A stretch of DNA of 64,000 nucleotides, taken from positions 1,178,001 to 1,242,000 of the forward strand of contig WLWP01000001.1 in assembly GCA_012103505.1 (NCBI GenBank), in the 5' to 3' direction. The translations under genes were made by a program, and so were the position numbers. Every line of letters begins with the position of its first letter. Positions within the stretch are counted from its first letter, which is position 1. The notes beneath the pieces were generated by a model. It was not told where the DNA came from, ran no database searches, and saw only the letters and a program-made list of their open reading frames with translations. The stretch comes from Pseudomonadales bacterium (GTDB lineage: Bacteria > Pseudomonadota > Gammaproteobacteria > Pseudomonadales > Azotimanducaceae). Below, piece after piece: positions 60,328 to 64,000 of the stretch.

Positions 60328-61073
60328 GTGGCGAGTCCAAAACTACTAGCAAGCGTACCCATGATCATCACCCAGCCGTCAACCAGCACGAAGAGCATAA
60401 TCTTGAAAGGCAGGGAGATGATGAGAGGTGACAACATCATCATACCCATGGACATCAAGACACTGGCCACAACCATGTCAATGATTAGAAACGGGATAAA
60501 AAGCATAAAGCCGATTTGGAAAGCGGTTTTAAGTTCACTCGTCATGAAAGCTGGCACGAGGACAAAGAAGTTTACTTCCTCGATCACATCGATCTTTTCA
60601 TGGTCGCTTAGCCGCATGAACATATCCAGATCGCCTTCACGGGTTTGCTCCAGCATGAAGGCTCTGAACGGTTGTGATGCCGTTTGTAACGCATCAGAAG
60701 GCGTAATGGATTCTTCCATGTACGGTTCGACGGCAAGCTGGTAAACCTCCTCGAACACAGGCGCCATAATGAAGATTGTGAGAAACATAGCGATCCCAAC
60801 CAGGATTTGGTTTGACGGCGTTTGCTGCATACCTATGGCTTGGCGAAGGATCGCGAATACGATGATGATCCTAGTAAACGCTGTCATCATGATGACCAAG
60901 CTCGGCAATAAGGTGAGTATGGTCATTACCGCTAGCACTTGGATGCTGATGCTGTAATTTTCCGATCCGTCCGCGTCCTTGGTTACAGTTAATGCAGGCA
61001 GTTCGACGACCGCAACCGCATCCGCGCCAATTAGTAACGCAACTGCGGTCAATGCAAGCTGCCAGAACTTCAT
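60324..61073 (-). CDS. fliP: Flagellar export protein FliP
   Basis: 249 residues with a cleavable signal peptide ([18 protein letters not shown]), normal for FliP. Core segments: [138 protein letters not shown]. All FliP signatures are intact. It overlaps fliO by 4 bp. Confidence 0.97.
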   Translation of the reverse strand: MKFWQLALTAVALLIGADAVAVVELPALTVTKDADGSENYSISIQVLAVMTILTLLPSLVIMMTAFTRIIIVFAILRQAIGMQQTPSNQILVGIAMFLTIFIMAPVFEEVYQLAVEPYMEESITPSDALQTASQPFRAFMLEQTREGDLDMFMRLSDHEKIDVIEEVNFFVLVPAFMTSELKTAFQIGFMLFIPFLIIDMVVASVLMSMGMMMLSPLIISLPFKIMLFVLVDGWVMIMGTLASSFGLAT

Positions 61074-61372
61074 TTGTTTTGCTCACAATCATCCAACACG
61101 GATGAAAATTGCGTAGTGCGGATGTCGCTTATCTTTGAGATGCTCTGTGCGTTTATCGCAAGTAGGACCTGTTGACCGGATACGTCTACCAGAACGAGGC
61201 GTTCTTTTGGACCGAGGTAGGTGCTTTCGACGATTTTGATGAGTTTGTTGCCCTTGGCACCCAAGGTCTGTATGCCTTGCACTCGCTTGGCCAACAGCCC
61301 CAACCCATAAACTACGGCGACGATAACCACCAGGGCTAGCGCAATTTGCCAAATGTTTGTCAAAGGATCCAC
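61070..61372 (-). CDS. fliO: Flagellar protein FliO
   Basis: 100-residue protein, GTG start. A single N-terminal helix ([22 protein letters not shown]) is followed by a small cytoplasmic domain ([38 protein letters not shown]). FliO helps assemble FliP. It overlaps fliP by 4 bp and follows fliN. Confidence 0.93.
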   Translation of the reverse strand: MDPLTNIWQIALALVVIVAVVYGLGLLAKRVQGIQTLGAKGNKLIKIVESTYLGPKERLVLVDVSGQQVLLAINAQSISKISDIRTTQFSSVLDDCEQNK

Positions 61373-61381
61373 GTGCGACTA

Positions 61382-61717
61382 CTAGTTAATGCTTTGGATG
61401 CGTTGCTCTGGACTGATCACGTCGAGCAGACGCACGCCAAACTTCTCATTCACGACGACAACTTCGCCCGTCGCCACTAACGTGCCATTGACCAGCACGT
61501 CCAGTGGTTCACCAGCAGATCTGGTGAGCTCGACGATCGAGCCTTTGCTAAGTTGTAGTAGCTTTCGAATGCTTATGTTCGTATTACCTACTTCCATAGA
61601 GAGTTTGACTGGAATATCGAGCACAACTTCCAAATTTTTGGCACTCGCCGAACGACTCTGAAGTGGACTCTCTTCATCAGTAGTTGCAGTTTCTTCCTCT
61701 GTAATCTCTTCACTCAT
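61382..61717 (-). CDS. fliN: Flagellar C-ring protein FliN
   Basis: 111 residues: an acidic N-terminal 25 residues and the SpoA domain NLEVVLDIPVKLSMEVGNTNISIRKLLQLSKGSIVELTRSAGEPLDVLVNGTLVATGEVVVVNEKFGVRLLDVISPEQR. It forms the lower part of the switch with FliM. Its ATG overlaps the fliM stop (TAATG). Confidence 0.96.
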   Translation of the reverse strand: MSEEITEEETATTDEESPLQSRSASAKNLEVVLDIPVKLSMEVGNTNISIRKLLQLSKGSIVELTRSAGEPLDVLVNGTLVATGEVVVVNEKFGVRLLDVISPEQRIQSIN

Positions 61718-62694
61718 TAGATGTCCCTCTCTGTACCGAAATCGTTAAACTCAAGCGCAAACCGGCCTCTTGAATCGCCCATCGTTGCTGTGAAAATTGG
61801 TAACCGACCAGCGCGGACCAGGTGCAGTTCCTCCATATTTACGTCGACAACATCTCCTGGCTGCATTCGTATGACTTCGCGCAGTTTCAATTCGCTGTCA
61901 CCGATCAAACAGTTCAGCGGTAACTGCACATCTAACAAAGTCTTTTCGAGGGCGGTCCGCCACGCAGTGTCTCGACCGTCACCATCTTTTTGTGAGGTCG
62001 CATCAAGAACGCGTTTGTACGGTTCAAGAGCCGCGTATGGGAAGGCGAAATGCAGTTCGCCGCCGCTTTCGCCAATGTCTAGGCGATAGCTTGTAACTAA
62101 AACTGCATCTGAACTCCCCACGACGTTTACTAAGCTTGGGTTTACCTCGTCACCGATGACCTCGCAGCGAATTGGTAGTACGTCTTCCCAAGCGTCTTCA
62201 AAGTCACTCAACAAACCCGCCACCATTCGGTCAATTACACGTCGTTCTGTAGGAGAAAATTCCTTACCTTCAAAACCTGTTGTCAAACCATCGCCACCGA
62301 AAAAGCGATCAACAATCTGGTGGATTAACTTTGCGTCTATAGTGAGAAGACAAACGCCTGAGAAAGGACTGATTTTCAGCAGCTTGATACAGGTTGGCAC
62401 ATAGAGCGTTTCCATATACTCAGAAAATTTGAGTACCTGCACCCCGCCTGGTCCAACTTCGATTGGTACTTTCATCGAGGCGGGAAGGCTTGCGCGTATG
62501 GTGCGTGAGTATCGTTCGCTGATAAGTTCTACGGTCGGCAGGCGACCACGAACAACTCGATCCTGGTTCGTTAGATCGTATTCTGCGACGCTGGCTTCAG
62601 CCGATTCTGCTGCGTCTATAGCGACTTCACCTTCATCAACACCAGTCAACAGCGCATCAATTTCGTCCTGCGTTAGGACATCCTTGTCAGTCAC
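61717..62694 (-). CDS. fliM: Flagellar switch protein FliM
   Basis: 325 residues, GTG start. An N-terminal peptide (VLTQDEIDALLTGV) is the CheY-P-binding segment, and is kept although no che genes are nearby. The middle CheC-like domain includes RYSRTIRASLPASMKVPIEVG, KLIHQIVDRFFGGDG and FSPTERRVIDRMVAGLL; the C-terminal SpoA domain is DVQLPLNCLIGDSELKLREVIRMQPGDVVDVNMEELHLVRAGRLPIFTATMGDSRGRFALEF. It sets rotational direction in the C-ring. Confidence 0.96.
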   Translation of the reverse strand: MTDKDVLTQDEIDALLTGVDEGEVAIDAAESAEASVAEYDLTNQDRVVRGRLPTVELISERYSRTIRASLPASMKVPIEVGPGGVQVLKFSEYMETLYVPTCIKLLKISPFSGVCLLTIDAKLIHQIVDRFFGGDGLTTGFEGKEFSPTERRVIDRMVAGLLSDFEDAWEDVLPIRCEVIGDEVNPSLVNVVGSSDAVLVTSYRLDIGESGGELHFAFPYAALEPYKRVLDATSQKDGDGRDTAWRTALEKTLLDVQLPLNCLIGDSELKLREVIRMQPGDVVDVNMEELHLVRAGRLPIFTATMGDSRGRFALEFNDFGTERDI

Positions 62695-62703
62695 GTCGGT
62701 CCC

Positions 62704-63198
62704 TTACTGCAAAACGAAATTGGTGATAAGTGCCGTCTCGATACCCGGCTGGACATCCAAACGCGCTAAGTTGTCATTAATGAGCTGAACAATCCCTAGT
62801 CGAACTGCATCTTTACCTTCCTGGGTTTGTAGCTCCAAGAAATTTTGATCCGTCAAAAACCCAACAATCTGGCTTCGGATCAGAGGCATATGCGTAATTA
62901 CCGACTCAATTGCCTTTTCATCCCGAGCCATGATGGAAAATTCGGCTTGTAGGTATCGAGGTTTCGCACCGGTGAGGTAATTGATGACGTAGGGCGGCCG
63001 CATGTTTTGGTAGATGGCGGTTTTTGGCTTGTTGGTAGGCGCAACCGCCGCTACGGCTTCTGGCTCGTCATTGCCACCCAGAAAAAACAAAGTGCCACCA
63101 ACACTCGCGCCAATCGCGACGACAAGTGCGACTGCGAAAATAATGACGTTCTTCTTGCTTCCGCCTTCGGGCGGGTTCTCTAGCTCTTCATCAGCCAT
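62704..63198 (-). CDS. fliL: Flagellar basal body-associated protein FliL
   Basis: 164 residues. A cytoplasmic tail (ELENPPEGGSKKN) leads into one helix (VIIFAVALVVAIGASVGGTLFFLGG) and a periplasmic stomatin-like domain (YLQAEFSIMARDEKAIESVITHMPLIRSQIVGFLTDQNFLELQTQEGKDAVRLGIVQLINDNL). FliL encircles stators and supports their function. It is the first gene of the fliLMNOPQR-flhBA run, after a hairpin that may end fliK transcription. Confidence 0.94.
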   Translation of the reverse strand: MADEELENPPEGGSKKNVIIFAVALVVAIGASVGGTLFFLGGNDEPEAVAAVAPTNKPKTAIYQNMRPPYVINYLTGAKPRYLQAEFSIMARDEKAIESVITHMPLIRSQIVGFLTDQNFLELQTQEGKDAVRLGIVQLINDNLARLDVQPGIETALITNFVLQ

Positions 63199-63238
63199 GT
63201 CAAAATCCCATTATCAAATTAAACTGACTAAAGTTCGT

Positions 63239-63262
63239 TCAAAACCGCCAATTTCTCGGCGG
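63239..63262 (-). terminator. Weak intrinsic terminator after fliK
   Basis: On the minus strand ACCGCC (63262-63257) pairs with GGCGGT (63248-63243) around an 8-base loop and is followed by TTTTG. The stem is short (6 bp, GC-rich) and the T-run is short, so termination is probably partial, allowing some read-through from fliK to fliL. The remainder of the 142-bp fliK-fliL space has no clear sigma-28 or sigma-54 site. Confidence 0.5.
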
Positions 63263-63340
63263 TCTAGAATTAGTCTAGTAGGGATTTGGAAATGCGCCTG
63301 TTTTAGTCAAAAAAATGACGCACGGGAGGCAATACGGCAG

Positions 63341-64000
63341 TTAGACGGTAATGTGTAAGCCGCCTTGCGATTCAGTGGACAAATTTGGCTGTGTTTCTGG
63401 GTCTGTTAAAGGATCTGATGCGAGATGCTCACTGTCGCTATCTCGCCCTTCTCGTTCTTCCGAAGAAGGCTCCTTTTGCTCACTTCGTACATCTAACTCA
63501 GACAGGTCAATGCCCATCTCCGCAAGGCTCGCACGAAGCCGAGGTGCCATCGCTTCCAGAAGTTCTTTGGTCCCTGGGTCTCGAGCAACGATCTGAACTT
63601 GGATGTCCGCTCCTTCTTGGCGGAAATCAAGATCTAGACGCCCCAGCTCTCTCGGGTGTAGTTGTAAGGAAACGTGGCCAGGTTGCCTCGCCCGCATAGC
63701 GATAAAGCGCTGGATCTGTGACTGCACGGCATCAGCAGCCTCAGGGCTTTGACGCTGTACCGCTGCTTGTATCGTACCACTCGCGCTGATCTCTTCGCTT
63801 TCACGAGGTGCGCTCGCCGTAGGCGTTGCGTTGATGTTTGACAAAGCTTGCGTCTGGCTTGGTCCAATGCTGTTTCGCGTTGTTGAATCACCGGTGTCTA
63901 GTCCGCGCGTTTCTGCATTCGCACTACCCTGCAGCATCTCGCGAATATTGGCAGCGGATAGAGTTAGGTCGCTTGATCGGTTTACGGCGGCCGACCGTTT
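63341..64000 (-). CDS. fliK: Flagellar hook-length control protein FliK, N-terminus outside window
   Basis: The frame is open from the window edge to the stop at 63341, giving about 219 C-terminal residues; the ATG at 63937 is internal. The early part is Ser/Thr/Gln-rich and disordered. The conserved FliK C-terminal domain is at the end: RARQPGHVSLQLHPRELGRLDLDFRQEGADIQVQIVARDPGTKELLEAMAPRLRASLAEMGIDLSELDV, which binds FlhB to switch export specificity. An acidic, Ser-rich tail (EQKEPSSEEREGRDSDSE) closes the protein. Confidence 0.92.
   Translation of the reverse strand, partial: KRSAAVNRSSDLTLSAANIREMLQGSANAETRGLDTGDSTTRNSIGPSQTQALSNINATPTASAPRESEEISASGTIQAAVQRQSPEAADAVQSQIQRFIAMRARQPGHVSLQLHPRELGRLDLDFRQEGADIQVQIVARDPGTKELLEAMAPRLRASLAEMGIDLSELDVRSEQKEPSSEEREGRDSDSEHLASDPLTDPETQPNLSTESQGGLHITV

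Overview
The window looks like a chromosomal segment of a flagellated Gammaproteobacterium with roughly 50% G+C. The evidence is gene order typical of that class (comEC / DUF2062 / lolE-lolD-lolC / PilZ / sthA), a polar-type flagellar cluster with motCD, flhF and fleN, NqrM/ApbE, EpmC, AlaA, and a LexA site of the gamma type (CTGT-N8-ACAG). I saw no rRNA, tRNA, CRISPR array, insertion sequence or prophage. A marine oligotroph related to the Pseudomonadales/OMG groups is a guess.

Layout. 1-5.1 kb (minus strand): a truncated D-threonine-aldolase-like gene, galU, an unrecognised LexA-controlled gene ending in a sliding-clamp-binding peptide, and clpB with an apparent frameshift at its seventh codon. 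5.2-14.6 kb: a PilZ-Nudix fusion, comEC, a DUF2062 protein, the LolCDE lipoprotein exporter, a second PilZ protein, sthA and an HDOD protein. 14.8-31.2 kb: mostly housekeeping and metabolic genes (nqrM, apbE, a dicarboxylate/amino-acid symporter, enoyl-CoA hydratase, rhodanese, LLM oxidoreductase, a split spermidine-synthase-like pair, acyl-CoA synthetase, msrB, alaA, an rRNA-type methyltransferase, an ATP-NAD kinase-like protein, an L-2-hydroxyglutarate-oxidase-like enzyme, epmC, a gamma-glutamylcyclotransferase-like protein and a TusA-like protein).

31.4-44.8 kb (plus strand): twelve tightly packed genes that I think form an undescribed envelope machine. It contains a TolQ/ExbB/MotA-like channel protein and two proteins that each join a TolR/ExbD-like transmembrane helix (FLDV-x2-CGFGA) to a coiled coil and a von Willebrand A domain. 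A degenerate Hsp70/actin-like protein lies between channel and vWA genes. Around these are a membrane-anchored PEGA + SUMF1-like protein, a membrane-anchored TPR protein, a TPR/TonB-C-terminal-domain secreted protein, a glycine-rich lipoprotein, further lipoproteins and a small exported protein. The simplest reading is a proton-motive-force-driven complex that carries movement or force to vWA domains and outer-membrane lipoproteins. The one-channel/two-TolR composition recalls AglRQS, and the motor plus SUMF1-like protein recalls GldKLM, but the gene set matches neither.

45.5-51.4 kb: a complete suf operon (sufB-C-D-S, an A-type carrier, sufT, sufE) behind a near-consensus type-1 IscR site that overlaps the promoter. 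51.4-64 kb (minus strand): flagellar genes fliK(partial)-fliL-M-N-O-P-Q-R-flhB-flhA-flhF-fleN-fliA-motC-motD-DUF2802, with no chemotaxis genes where many relatives have them. FlhF has altered GTPase motifs and FlhB has NPEH in place of NPTH.
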